From contig QZLH01000039.1 in the NCBI GenBank assembly GCA_003833135.1, positions 51,902-115,901 of the forward strand: a DNA stretch of 64,000 bases, read 5' to 3'. Shown piece after piece: positions 47,001 to 59,104 of the stretch (the stretch's first letter is position 1; every line of letters begins with the position of its first letter). A program made the position numbers and the translations under genes. The notes under the pieces are model-generated. The model was not told where the DNA came from and searched no databases. It was given only the letters and a program-made list of their open reading frames with translations. Source of the DNA: Oehlia diaphana. Its lineage: Eukaryota; Glomeromycota; Glomeromycetes; Glomerales; Glomeraceae.

Positions 47001-50000
47001 AATCCCTCAGGCACGTATACATGTATGTCCGGGAACCAAGCAAATATAGTGCACCTTTCATCCTTTCAGAGTTTGGCTTGTCTAGTATATAAAGCAATTT
47101 TAACAAAAATTCTAAAAAAGGTTATAATTAATTCAGATAATTCAGTAGATTTTGAATACCAATAGGTTTTAAAGCATCCAATAAAATTGGAATAATAAGG
47201 GGTTTTGTGCCAATAAAGCAACGAGACGCGTTTGTCAAATGAGATTGTGCTATCCTGAAAAATTTGAAAAAAAAAAAATTAAATAAAAAATGAAAAAAAA
47301 AAACATTACATATAAATTTGAAATTTCGTACTTTCGAATTTCTGAGTATGAACTTAGCGATAATTCAACCAAATCCTTTAGTAAATTATCATGCAATCGT
47401 GTTCGAACGCGACCAAATGCGTTTTGTTTTAAACGACACAAGTGCTGTTGATAAGCTCGTTTTACTACAGACGATAAATAAAGCGATTAAGGTAATTTAG
47501 ATAATTTATCACATATTATTTAAAGAAAATGCGAGATTAATTTACCAAGCAAATAGCGCGGATATTTCTTATCATGACGAGAAGTCTTCAACATGTTTTT
47601 CGCATATTGGTAACCGCGTTTACTCGCATCATACTTGGATTTTTCAACTCCCCGATCTGTGAGATAAATTTTGATCATCTAAAACAATAAAAATATAATA
47701 AATATGATGTATCGTATTTCAACATAATAAATAAATAGAAATAACGAACCTTGAGAAGGATTTTCAAACTTTCCACATCATCTTCCCGTTGAGTTCGGAA
47801 ATATGTAACAAGTCTATGAAGGAATTCGCCCAATTCCTTTCGTAATTTTCGTGCGCCTTGTCTTCGTGGATCGTTAGAATCTGAGAAGCAATAACCAGCA
47901 GGTAGAGATTTTGTTGGTCTTACAGCTTCGGTCTCTTCATCTCTATAATGTCAAAATTTGTTAATCTTTTTTTTTCAGAATTCTGAAGTGGTTGAGATAT
48001 CAGCTTCATAATTTACTTGAATTCCGAAATATCATCATCACCGTCGTCTTCTACTAAAGTAGTCATTCCACTAAGACAATTTCTAACCACACTGAATCGA
48101 CGACAAAATTCGTGAGTCAATTCACGGTTGCTTAATACCTTTCCGTTTTCGTCAGTTTTATTTGTCATTAAGTCCTCGATTCGACTAAGAGTAGGTTTTA
48201 AGAAAATATCTATTATTTCCATTGCAAAATCGATTTCTGGGTCTGTTGGTACATGCCAATCAATGTTAATATTCTCGGGACATCCTGGTTCAACCCAATA
48301 TTTATGATGGTTTTTTATATATTCTAAAACAGAATAAACATTTTCAATATATTAAACTTTAAGTAAGGTATTGGAGAAGAATTTTATTTCACCTTCGGAA
48401 TTCCATCGTTCCGGATCAACATTTCGGCATTCTAAAGGATATATTTGCGTCAATGCCACTAACATCATCCGAATGAATTTTCCTGTCCACATGTAACCTT
48501 TCCTTGAGCGACATCTTTGCACCATTTCTTTCCCTAACTCTATCAATTCTTTTCTGTATTTAAGTAATTCAGATCCACTCGACATAGCTACATGATAAAG
48601 AATACACTGATACCAATGTAATGTCGTGTCAGATTGGATATGATGCGTTGATGAAGTAGTTGGTGTTGATGATGCACCATGTTGAAGTTCATTAAGGATA
48701 TTTGAATGACAGAGCGGAATGAATTGGGCAAGCGCCTTGCTTCGGTTAGGACTAGTAAGAGTTGAACATAAATAACCTATAAAAAATTCAGTTGGTTATT
48801 ACAAAATCGAATTTCCGAGTTTTCATTTCAAATCCTCACCCATTGGTTTGGTTGCGTTCTGGAGTACTGTTGTGGACGCAAAATTAATAACCATTTTCAG
48901 TGCCATATCTTGAAGTTGCTCAGACATTTGAATACCAACTATCTCACAAGCATGCTATAAGAACCGGAAATAAATTCAATAAAATAATAAATTCATTGTT
49001 ATAAACTTGCAATATAAATTATAGTATTTTACCAATAACACAGTGACTAATCCTGTTTCCATGTTATGTAAAGTTAATTTTCCTCGTTCCTGTTGTGGAA
49101 GATATTCGAACTAATTAACGTAAATTCAAGTAAAGGAATATATAAATATTTACTATGGTTGATTAATATAAATGATTAAGCGAAGGATACAATTGTAAAG
49201 ACGCGTCTTAAAAATTTTGCAAGCCATTCTTCAAATTCCGCAGTACTAGCTTTGCAAAAAGCATCTTCCTCCTGTTCATCAATTTCCATATTGTCTTCTT
49301 CCCTTTCGTCAATGTCCATACCGGTCCATCTGAATCCAGACTCAACGGAACTACCTTCAGTCAAATCTCTTAACGGGACTCCCATGATCGCATGTGTCAA
49401 AAATATTAAAGATGAAATTGTCTTTATTGGATCATTCATATCAATACCAGGAATTGTTAAATGAAGAAGGGGCGCTAAATGCTTTCCTCCAGCTGGATAA
49501 TGAAATCGAGAAAATAATGGAATGGCCAAAAGAGAAAGTGCAGAAATCGAAGATGTTGTCCTATGCGTCTTATAGCCATTATAAGAAATTACTGAAATTT
49601 AATGTACCAAATTATAAAAAATTAATAAATAAAAGAAATAGTGTTACCTCGGTCAAGGTTTCAAGAGAAGGATAAACACGTTCTAACAACCCAGGGCAAA
49701 TTAATGTAGGCTCCAACCCTAAATAATAATTCAGTATAAGTGTAAAATTGTGGAATTATGTATTATATTATGTAATTTATCAAATTATGAATTATTATTA
49801 GTAATGATAAGATACATGCTAAATATTTCAAAGCTGCCTGACTTGAACCAACAGACAATGAATCCTTGCCAAACATTGACAAGAATGTGACACCTCTAAG
49901 AGTGAGAACAAACTGGCGTCTAAGTTCTGGAGTCAATCGACGCGATTCTGGAGTTTTACATTCCGGCTTGTTTTCTGAAATTGTTTATACGATTCGTTAA

Positions 50001-51655
50001 ATTTTTAAAGAACTACAAGAATGTTATCATCGATAAGAATTAACGGCTCACCATCTGTCCATCGCTTTAAGAATTCCCAGCCAAGAAATTGTAAAAACCT
50101 GACGATAGAAAATGTCCATCTACCAAAATTACTTGGATGATAAAATGATTCAGTAGCTTGAATCATGTTTGATAAGTGTGTAAGAGTCGTTTCATCTTGT
50201 GAAGATGAATTAGGCGATGAAAATATCGTATAAACAATAAATCTAGCCAACATCTTAAATTTGTCCTAATAATAAAATAAATAGTGAAATGCTATTCATC
50301 CGAATTGACCAGTGAGGATTAATATTATTAACTTACAACTTTCTTCCTTAACATCATAGCACTCCCAGCTCTCTGATCTACTCGTGCAGACCATCCAAAT
50401 GATCCACCACCTCTTCCATAATTGTTATTGCCATTGCTTGAACTACCAACAGGTAATTCCATCATTTTTTGACCGGTTGCAAACACAGTTTTGACTTGAT
50501 ATTGAGTGAAAATCCCAATATTTCCAGGTTTAATATCTTCAACTACTACATTCTCCTCGGCAACACGAGCCACAAGATCAATAAATTCTGTTTGAAAGAG
50601 TAATAATCCAGGAACGAGATACCAAAATGAAAATATTGTTGGAAGCCATTTTGCAGGTGAATACTCGGGTGTTTTTGAAGGTCCAATTGGAAGGAAGCGA
50701 ACTAAAAATGCTTGTACAGTAAAAGCGTCTCCAACGTTATTGGCGTGAAAAAGTGGAAGTACCCTGGCAAGGATATCTTTCGTAGCCTCAGGGGGGAAAA
50801 ATCTACAAGAGATTGATGAATTAAAACTCAAATTTTGTTATTATGGGTTTAGCAGAACTTTTTTTTTACCTCTGAGCATGTTCTACTAAACGAACTACAG
50901 CCGATATTTGTTTACTAAAAAAATAGGATGTGATTTAAGGACACATATATTCATTTAACGGATCATTTGAAATTAAAAATATATTGTGAGATAATATTTA
51001 GGATACGATTCACTTATTAGAGTTTTTTGACGGCCTTTTGGAAAATATATTCTGTAAATCATATCAAATAACGGCTCCCAAGGTAGTGTCAGGTCTTCCG
51101 GCCCAATTTTGTCTTTTTTTCTTTATTAATTCATTAAACAGATCAATAAATCAAATTATACCCAATTAAAGAAGTAAGAAAAAAATTCTAGTAAAACTGG
51201 CTATGCCTACTTGAGCAAGCGTACGCAAGTATTTGAAAAAACTTCAGCATGTGAAGTATCAATTCCCGGCGTAATTACAAGTTCAAAAAGAACGCGAGCT
51301 AATTGAGCGCGAGTTTGACAAGATAAAGGGTGTTGCAGGTCGAGATAGCTATGAAAAAAAACAAAAAAAATTATATCCGAAGAATTGAGTTTTACAATAA
51401 AAAAAAATGTTGATTTAATTTACGAATTCCACAAATTAACAATAATAAATAATTTATAAAACATTTAAGTTAAAAAAAGTCGAGAATTTTGCAGCATTCT
51501 CACCCATTGAGTTGTTTTACCCAAAAACCACAACCCGGCCCCCAATCCTGAGCCTTCGCAGAGGAACATAAATTTTCAACTATTTCGTTTAATAAAGTGT
51601 CAGCTTCTCCTTCAAAAGAAGAGGCATAAGGAAGATTTTCCGAGAAAGTAGACAT
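44015..51655 (-). CDS. BLM10: Proteasome activator PA200/Blm10
   Basis: A large gene with about twenty exons. The start ATG at 51655 gives MSTFSENLPYASSFEGEADT. Recognisable blocks in order: GPEDLTLPWEPLFDMIYRIY, then AFTVQAFLVRFLPIGPSKT and YSPAKWLPTIFSFWYLVPG, then ESFYHPSNFGRWTFSIVRFL, HYPAGGKHLAPLLHLTIPGI and DSLVYWERFLSYVLV. Near the C-terminus are SSWHVRVKALPVLQVFFFKH and VLGLSCLIDAFPYEVPKWMP, and the last residues are SPSYYA. The terminal Tyr-Tyr-Ala is the HbYX-type anchor that docks into 20S alpha-ring pockets. PA200/Blm10 is a single-chain HEAT-repeat dome that caps the 20S proteasome and promotes ATP-independent degradation of unfolded or acetylated proteins. Exon borders were followed in most but not all of the gene. 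Short ATG-started frames within it are single exons. Confidence 0.92.
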
Positions 51656-52513
51656 GTTATTAAGTTGGGCAGATTTAACTATGGATCTGAGCTTTAAATA
51701 TTGATGCGTTAATGCAAAGTCCACATGGACCACATGCGTGATGAATAAGAAAATTTTCGTAGGTAGATATAACGTAATCCAATGCTAAATCTTGACACAT
51801 AAGGATATACGTAATTCTTTTTGTAATATACGTAATTGCGATCGGTATGTTGTACGAATATTCTGCGACATATTTCATTTGAATTTCCGATATATCACGT
51901 AATCACATAATAAACCACCTTATCTCCCAACAAACTATTCGTTAATTCCTCATTTCTTAATCTTTTTCATTAATAATTCTTTGGTTTATACTTTTACATT
52001 TAAAAATTCGCATTAATATAATAACAGAATAGAAATCAAAACCAGAAAGTCCACAAGATGATTTCTTGGTTCCAAAAGTAATCATTGTTGTTTAAAAAAA
52101 CAAACACCAACTTACTATATTTGCTGAACAATTAACATTGTATCAAATAATCAAATAACTCGACCGCAGTATTTTCACACACAAAAAATTATGGTACCCC
52201 AAAAATCAAACTTCATTGTTTGATTGTGACGTACATTAGATGTTGATTAATCAGTTCCATTGGAACTTTGGTCCAAGAATTCATCAGATGGTACTCCAAC
52301 TTTACGTAATTTATTTTTACATACATATTCAAATTTACTTTCGACCGTTTTTTCTTTAAAATTCACAGTTAAAAAAAGAGGTCTATTCGAACCTCACGCA
52401 TTTTTGATTAAACTGAATAAATTTTTTAAAAAGCCACATTTAAAACCTAAGAGCATTCTTTCCATTTCCAAATAATAACTATAATTTCTTTTGGTGTTTA
52501 GCAAATCAGAAAT
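51656..52513. promoter_or_regulatory. Divergent intergenic region, PA200 and zinc-finger gene
   Basis: About 860 bp separate the two divergent start codons. A plus-strand open frame before 52475 (with SVPLELWSKNSSDGTPTLRN) lacks an ATG and may be 5' UTR or a gene fragment. No clear promoter element was identified. Confidence 0.4.
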
Positions 52514-55500
52514 ATGTCGTATGAACAACGTTCAACTATTCTGCCTATTTCATCTGAAGCAGAGGCACTACGTCAAGCAGTCTTATTAACATTGAAACCA
52601 AACCGACGTGAGACAACACAGCAAAATGAAAATCAAGAAGGAACGACAACAATAGTTCATCCACAACAAACCGATGCAACTCAACAAGAAGAATCGTTAC
52701 AAAACGACAGATATACAACACCACCACCGAGATCTCTTCGACCTGAAGAGTGCCTTAATACACCAGAAGCTCAAATACTCGACACTCAAGCTGTATTAAA
52801 ACGTCAATCCCCTTTTTCACCAGAAGAAGGAGAATATGTAAATTCCAGCGGAAGAAACTCCGATGAAGAAGACCCTCAGAGATTTATACCGATAACAAAC
52901 CCGTTTAACGTAATGCAAGCTTCAGCAAACGGGACTAACTTTGAACGAACTGCTGGTAACTTATTACAAAGATATATTGAGGAGTCTCCCGAAATGACTT
53001 TTGTCTTTAATGGCACAGTTGTACGTCGTCCCCCAATGGAAGTGAACTTTGACGACGGATCGGATGCGGAAGATGACGATGTCAGAACTTATATAAGACG
53101 CTGTCGTCGGGTACCTACTCCCTGTCCACGAAATGAAGATCTTACGCCATCAAATTATATCTTAGATTATGTAGAAACATTAGAAGCATCACAGAACAAT
53201 GATAATGAAGATGGAATGCAAATAGATTCAGAAGAACAAGTGAACGAGAATGATGGTACTGAATCAAATAATTATATTGTTTCTGATCGAAAGGGAGGTG
53301 CTCCGATTTTGCCTACCACAATTCTTAATAATCCAGCTCATGGACCGGGGACCATTGATGAGAGGACTGGTTTTAGTTCTAATAACAATTGCGCTTCAGA
53401 AATATCCAATGAAGTATCTCCTATGCGTGTTGATATTAATCAAACGTGCGAGGTTCCTTCTAACACCCCTTTTACATTCGATGAATGTTTTAATAAGACG
53501 GGTGATGACCCGCCTAATACCACTAATACGAATGGTGATATTCAAATTTCCAATGATATTAATCAAATAAACAATGATCTCGTAAATTCAACTGGTGATG
53601 ATCAAATGGCAGATGATGTTAATCAAATAAGAGATCACACTATTAGTGATGTTCAAAATGGTGGCGATTTTGGTCAAATGAGCAATAGTTTTTCTCCCGT
53701 TCTCGCTCACCCTACCGCTGTTAGCCCGGAATATAATGGAAATGATAATGATCGGCTATTACCTGATGATATTATAATCACGAACGAAAGATCTTCTCGA
53801 ATGAACGATATCCCTACCCACAAAGTTGGAAGTCCAGTTGAAGAGGGCGAAATAGAAGAAGGTGAAATTGTCGAATCGGAGATAACTTTTGAAGAACATG
53901 GCGTTCAGGTTAAGAATACAGACGAAGAGACAAGAGAATTAATGAAAGAGCTCTATGAGGAATATGGTGCACAACCGCTTGATATCATTCAGGAAGGGAT
54001 TCCGATCGATGTCGTAGTTCGTTTTACGAGAGAGCTCAATCACAGATTGCCACCGGAACTAGAGGTCTTTAGTGTTGTAACTCCAAGTGATCAAGTTTCT
54101 TTATCGACACAAGTAAATCCCGTCTTGCCTAGCGTTGAACCGGTAATCAAACTTGAACCGGTCGAAGACAATTTGCCAATTATTAATAACAAAAATGATA
54201 AACGCGAAAGTTCCTTGTTACCCACATCTTTTCAAGTTAGACCAAATTTTGATAGACCATTTATAACACCTCGAGAACAAAATTTTATTATCGATCTGAG
54301 TGATTCTTCAGACGGCGAACATCGTATTGCTGGTCTACTTCAGGAAGTTAAGTCGTCACTTTCTAACAATGAGACACAAATTGATGCTAAGCGAAAGTTA
54401 GAAGAGAAAGAGCGTGAAATAAAAAGAATGAACGAGTTGATTGCGAGTAAGACTGAATTGCTCAAAAAGAAATCTACGACAGCTCAACAAGCCTCAGTGT
54501 CAACCGGATCGAATTTGGGAACGTCAATTGATACAATTCGAGCGGCGATAGAATCTTTTGAAACAGCAAAATCTCAGGTTTCGGAAGTTAAATCCCGCCT
54601 TAACGAAGAAGAGAAGAAGCTCGAAAATATTCGATCTGAACTAGCTGACAGTGATATAAAAATAGAAAAAAATAATTCGCTTGCCAGACAATATATAGAA
54701 CAGATAAAAAGTTTTGATGTTCAAAAAGATCAGATGTTGCAGAATAGAGAAGAAATTGAACATCGTATTCGAGCACTTCAAGACGAACTTGTAAAAGTTC
54801 AGTCTCAGGTTGAAAACATTGATAAAGAGAAAGAAGTTGCGAAAATTGAATTAGCCAAAAAGGAAGAGGATTACACTGAACAATTAAGGGCGAGAGAACA
54901 GCAAATGGAACAGGAGAGAAGAGTATCTGAAAATATCACTCAAATTAAGAGACAACTTGGACCGATGTTAAAAGATATTAAAGCAAAGAAAGAACAACTT
55001 TCGCAAATGGTTTCCCAGTCGACAAAACCTCGGAACGAGTCGACTTTGGCTGAATCATCGACATCTGTTTTTAACAAGAACGGAAAGAGGAGAATTGTTC
55101 ACGAATCAGAAATTGTTCAAGAAGAGATTCCAAAAAAACCTAAATTGGCACTAGAAGTAGCAGAACTTAGTAAGAAGATCGAGCAGGTGAGCAAGGAACA
55201 ACAATCCTTGCGAGAAAGCTTAGAAAAAAAGCGCCAAGGAGACACAGAAACCACAATTACTCGCAAAAGCTATAATTCATATCCAGAAAACGAGTGGAGG
55301 GTAGAGAAGATAGCATCTCAGGAAGTAGGTTTATACTGTATTATTTTTTTTTATGTAGTTTGATTTATTGATTTTTTTTTCACTTCTAGACTATCTCTGA
55401 AGACAAATTTGAAGTCTTCAACCCTTATGAAAGCCCATTAAAGGGCTTCCGCTCATTTAGACTTCACCCCGAATATGTCAAAGTTGTGAAAGATATCAAA

Positions 55501-56471
55501 TCGTTCACATTTAACAATCATATCGTACCTAACAAGAAGATATGCGCGTTCGAACTCCAACCACGTGGGATATGTAACGATGACGACTGCAGATCACAGC
55601 ATTTCCGCGATCTTCTAATGAATGGTATTTGATTCGGGATAACCTTTATTTTGTTATTATTACGTATGAATCACTATGTAACTTTTTCTTCACGTAAATA
55701 GAAAATGAAGTAATTGATGATCTCGCTGGGTATTATGAAGGTGAGAATTTAACACAGCAAAGGCATTATCGCGAAGGTCTCCATAGACTGCTTAACGATC
55801 TCGAAATGTCCGGAAGGAATACGTTTCTCACGAAATTTGAAGAAATAAAAAAATACCGTGACTCGTTCGTCGCAAGAAGTTTAAACGACGGTACCGGGGC
55901 TCCACGAGTCGTGTTCATAAACGAACATCGACCGTTAGCCGATGAATGGTACAACTCACCGCCGGTTTGTGAAAGCGAATCGGATTACGTTTCTGAAAGT
56001 TTACCTACGCCAAGGATGCCAACATCTCTTTCGTCGGGACAAGATGACGATCAGCAACAAATATATCCAACTTCGCCAGAGTTGGAAGACGATGATGATG
56101 ACGGTGACTACTTCTCTTCGTCCGCTACTCGTCGTAAGAAGAAAGATGATGAAGAGAATTTAAAATATGAAAGCTATAGTGAAGAAGTGGAGATGGGCAA
56201 TGAGTCTGACGATCAATTTGCTGAATTACGCGAATCTGAGTCTGCTTATTCAGAGTCCGACACGTCATCCGAAAAAGACGATGACGAAAGTGAAGAAGAA
56301 AACGTAGATGAAAAAGGTGCCGTTGATGTTAGATCCACCGAGTTCGTATCTACGAACCATGGTGAGGTTGAAGAACAACAACAATTACAACGACAACGGC
56401 AAGAGCAGCAAGGAGAACGAGCTTATGCACCATTAGGATATGTAGACCGAATTATTAACTGGTTTCGCTGA
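52514..56471 (+). CDS. ZFC3H1/Red1-like zinc-finger protein (exosome adaptor)
   Basis: Three exons: 52514-55324, 55390-55624 and 55702-56471, about 1,270 residues. The first 600 residues are disordered and acidic with an EEGEIEEGEIVESEI motif. Residues of about 620-900 form coiled coil (KRKLEEKEREIKRMNELI and similar heptads). Exon 2 holds the diagnostic zinc finger CAFELQPRGICNDDDCRSQH (C-x9-C-x4-C-x3-H). This matches the C-terminal finger of human ZFC3H1 and fission yeast Red1, flanked by FNPYESPLKGFRSFRLHPEY. The tail is acidic and Gln-rich, ending INWFR. Homologues form the PAXT/MTREC complexes with the helicase MTR4 and direct polyadenylated or meiotic RNAs to the nuclear exosome. Family assignment rests mainly on the finger and its context; the rest is low-complexity. 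Confidence 0.8.
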
Positions 56472-57190
56472 TAAAATTATTTTACGATTGCATGAACCTG
56501 TTGGGCGAGCATTTATAAATAATTTGTAATAATAATTATATTAATTAATAATATTAATTCTTGTTTACGGATGAGCATATGTATATAATTTTTTGTAAAA
56601 AATAATGAATCTTTCGTCGGAACAATAATAATATGTAATAATTTAGTTATATAAATACACAATTTTTTTTTTTGGGATTATGATATGCAAAAAAATAAGC
56701 ATAATAGTCATTTATAAATTTAGAATAATTATGAATGTTTTATATACAAAAATTATAAATTATTTCACTTAATAAACCTAATGAAATTTTTCTAAGTTAA
56801 TGAAAAAAAGAGATGGGAATGGTTATCAATATTAGCTGCCAAAAGCATATAATATGAAAGGCTGAGAACTTAGCAATTCAGGCGATTGCCTAACTTTACT
56901 TCTTACAAAAGAGATCGTTAAACCAAAAGGAATTCATATTCAGAATTCACAGTTTCTTGACATCATAATGCTAACTATCTTCTTTTTATTATGCCACGAA
57001 CAAGAAGATATAAACCGTGTTTGAACCCGTAGAAGTTCAGTCAACCTTACCGCAAACATTAAGGTATGCGTCGTTAATAGTTAGTTTATTATTACTAAAG
57101 AAAAGTAAAGGCGAGTGAAGTACGAGAGTACAAAGTAAAATACTCTCAATGGAAATTTAGGGAATCTAAAAAATGATCTTCCTATAAGGT
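56472..57190. other. Intergenic, no gene seen
   Basis: AT-rich 3' flank of the zinc-finger gene. A short frame MPRTRRYKPCLNP near 56990 ends quickly. Nothing further is supported. Confidence 0.4.
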
Positions 57191-57195
57191 GAGCT

Positions 57196-57558
57196 TCCAA
57201 GACGATAAAGTTATTCACTGTTGAAATCAAGCAGTTAGCGCTCCTGAAGTTACCATCCAAGATAAGAACATCATTCAATAATGTTAATAATGTTCCTCTT
57301 GATATTCGACAAATTCATCCTGGAAGTGTTAAAAACCGAGCAATGTCATACGAGCTGAGACAATGCATCACCGAGTTTTTAAAGCAGGTTACAGAGAGAA
57401 CATCAAACAGAGGAATGCCGAGCTTTTTAGTAATCAAGAAAATTCAGGAGCTAGCATCCAAAAATCCATTGCTTTTTAAAGAAACATTTTATTCTCAAGC
57501 TTCAAACATACTAATGTGTTTCGGTCACGTGAATCTATACTTAAGGAACTTTTGGTGA
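57196..57558 (+). CDS. Orphan reading frame, possibly partial
   Basis: A frame open from about 57196 to a TGA at 57556-57558. Its first ATG is at 57343 (MSYELRQCITEFLKQVTERT, then SNRGMPSFLVIKKIQELASK and NPLLFKETFYSQASNIL). Upstream of that ATG the frame stays open and looks coding (TIKLFTVEIKQLALLKLPSK, NVPLDIRQIHPGSVKNRA). The region may therefore be an exon of a longer gene, or a fragment of an inactive one. No domain is recognised. Confidence 0.35.
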   Translation, partial: SKTIKLFTVEIKQLALLKLPSKIRTSFNNVNNVPLDIRQIHPGSVKNRAMSYELRQCITEFLKQVTERTSNRGMPSFLVIKKIQELASKNPLLFKETFYSQASNILMCFGHVNLYLRNFW

Positions 57559-57859
57559 CCATTGACTTGAAATGTCACGTGTAATGATGTAATAAATGTG
57601 TAACATAAAAGCGAGCACCTGCGACATAAATTTCCACCATTCATTCATTTTTTAACGTCTCAAATAATATAATTTCGTTGCCATCTTATATATCAGCAAA
57701 TCTTTTTTAATAAGTGAAGAAAATTCGGGTTTCATCATCGATCCCACCAAATTTGGTGAAAGTCACATGTGCCATTTTTAAGTTACACAATATATAAGAT
57801 GGATTAAAAAAAAAATAAATCATAGATTGATTTCACTTTCTTTCTCGTGGTCGATAATT

Positions 57860-58852
57860 ATGGTGCATTTAACAAAGCTCGCCGCCGCTGCGGTTAATCG
57901 CACTTCTACTAATGCTCCATATAGTGTTGTTGCCGTTAAGAAACTTTTCAAAACCTCCAACTATGTTCGTAAGGAATCTCGAGAAATTATTTTTACTCCT
58001 TCCTGGGCTGTTGGTGCGAAGCGGCGGTCTGACGGTTCAATCCTTTCAAAAACTTCTGTAAGTGGTACGTGTTGTTTAGTATTTCTTCTCTTTTTCTTTT
58101 ACTCTAAGTAAAAAATGGAAATTTTGAACTTTAATACCTTTCTTTGTTGTAATAGCTGCACCATGTATCGGTAATTTTCAAAAGCGTTTGTCATCGTCTT
58201 CAGCAGTAGTAGATTCTAGTAAATCAACTATAGTGCCGGATTTTTCCCATTATAAAAAAAATAGTGGACCAAACACTAGTCGTGCATTTACTTATTTAAT
58301 GGTTGGCGCAACTGGAGCATTGACAGCTGCGGGATCTAAAGCGTTTGTTACTGATTTTCTTGCAAATTTAAGTGCATCCGCTGACGTTTTAGCTATGGCT
58401 AAAGTCGAAGTGGATTTAGCAAAAATCCCAGAGGGTAAAAACCTTACCATTAAATGGCGTGGTAAACCTATTTTTATAAGACATAGAACTCCTGATGAAA
58501 TTGCTGAAGCAAATTCTGTACAGCTATCTGAACTTAGGGATCCTCAAAGTGATGCCGATAGAACAAAAAAACCTGAATGGTTGGTTATGCTTGTAAGTGA
58601 AATTTTGAATAGCGTATATATATATGTATATTTTGAAATATAGTGTTAACTTTTTTCCATAAAATATAGGGTGTATGTACTCATTTAGGTTGTGTTCCAA
58701 TCGGCGAAGCCGGTGATTATCATGGCTGGTATTGTCCCTGTCATGGCTCTCATTATGATATATCAGGTCGAATTAGAAAAGGTCCCGCTCCTCTTAATCT
58801 TGAAATCCCGGTGTATAATTTTGAAGAAGAAACCAAACTTGTTATTGGATAA
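57860..58852 (+). CDS. RIP1: Rieske iron-sulfur subunit of cytochrome bc1 complex
   Basis: Three exons: 57860-58064, 58156-58592 and 58670-58852. The first true ATG is at 57860 ([20 protein letters not shown]); the presequence is rich in Ala, Arg and Ser and fits mitochondrial import. [20 protein letters not shown] is the single membrane anchor followed by the flexible hinge ([20 protein letters not shown]). The globular domain has CTHLGC and CPCHGS, the two cluster-binding motifs that supply Cys and His ligands to the 2Fe-2S cluster, and ends KLVIG. It accepts electrons from ubiquinol and passes them to cytochrome c1 in complex III of the inner membrane. All ligands are present. Confidence 0.97.
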
Positions 58853-59104
58853 TTTAAATGAAATATTGGATGGTCGAATATTGCAATGTGTATTATTATT
58901 AATAAAGTTTTGAAATTTCATATATATTTATTTATTAAAAAAATAAAAATGACGAATTAGAATCTCTTATTTCATATTATCATTAATGAATGGCAATTTA
59001 TTCGTTTATTGAAAATTTTTAAAAAAGAATAATTAATTACATTTTTATGACATTAAAAATGCTTTTTTATTAGTCTATAAATTAATATATCACTTAACGT
59101 ACTA

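Noticed and set aside
52260..52475. Open frame before the zinc-finger gene (with LELWSKNSSDGTPTLRN)
   Set aside because: No ATG start and no splice join to the downstream gene could be shown; it may be 5' UTR or a gene fragment.
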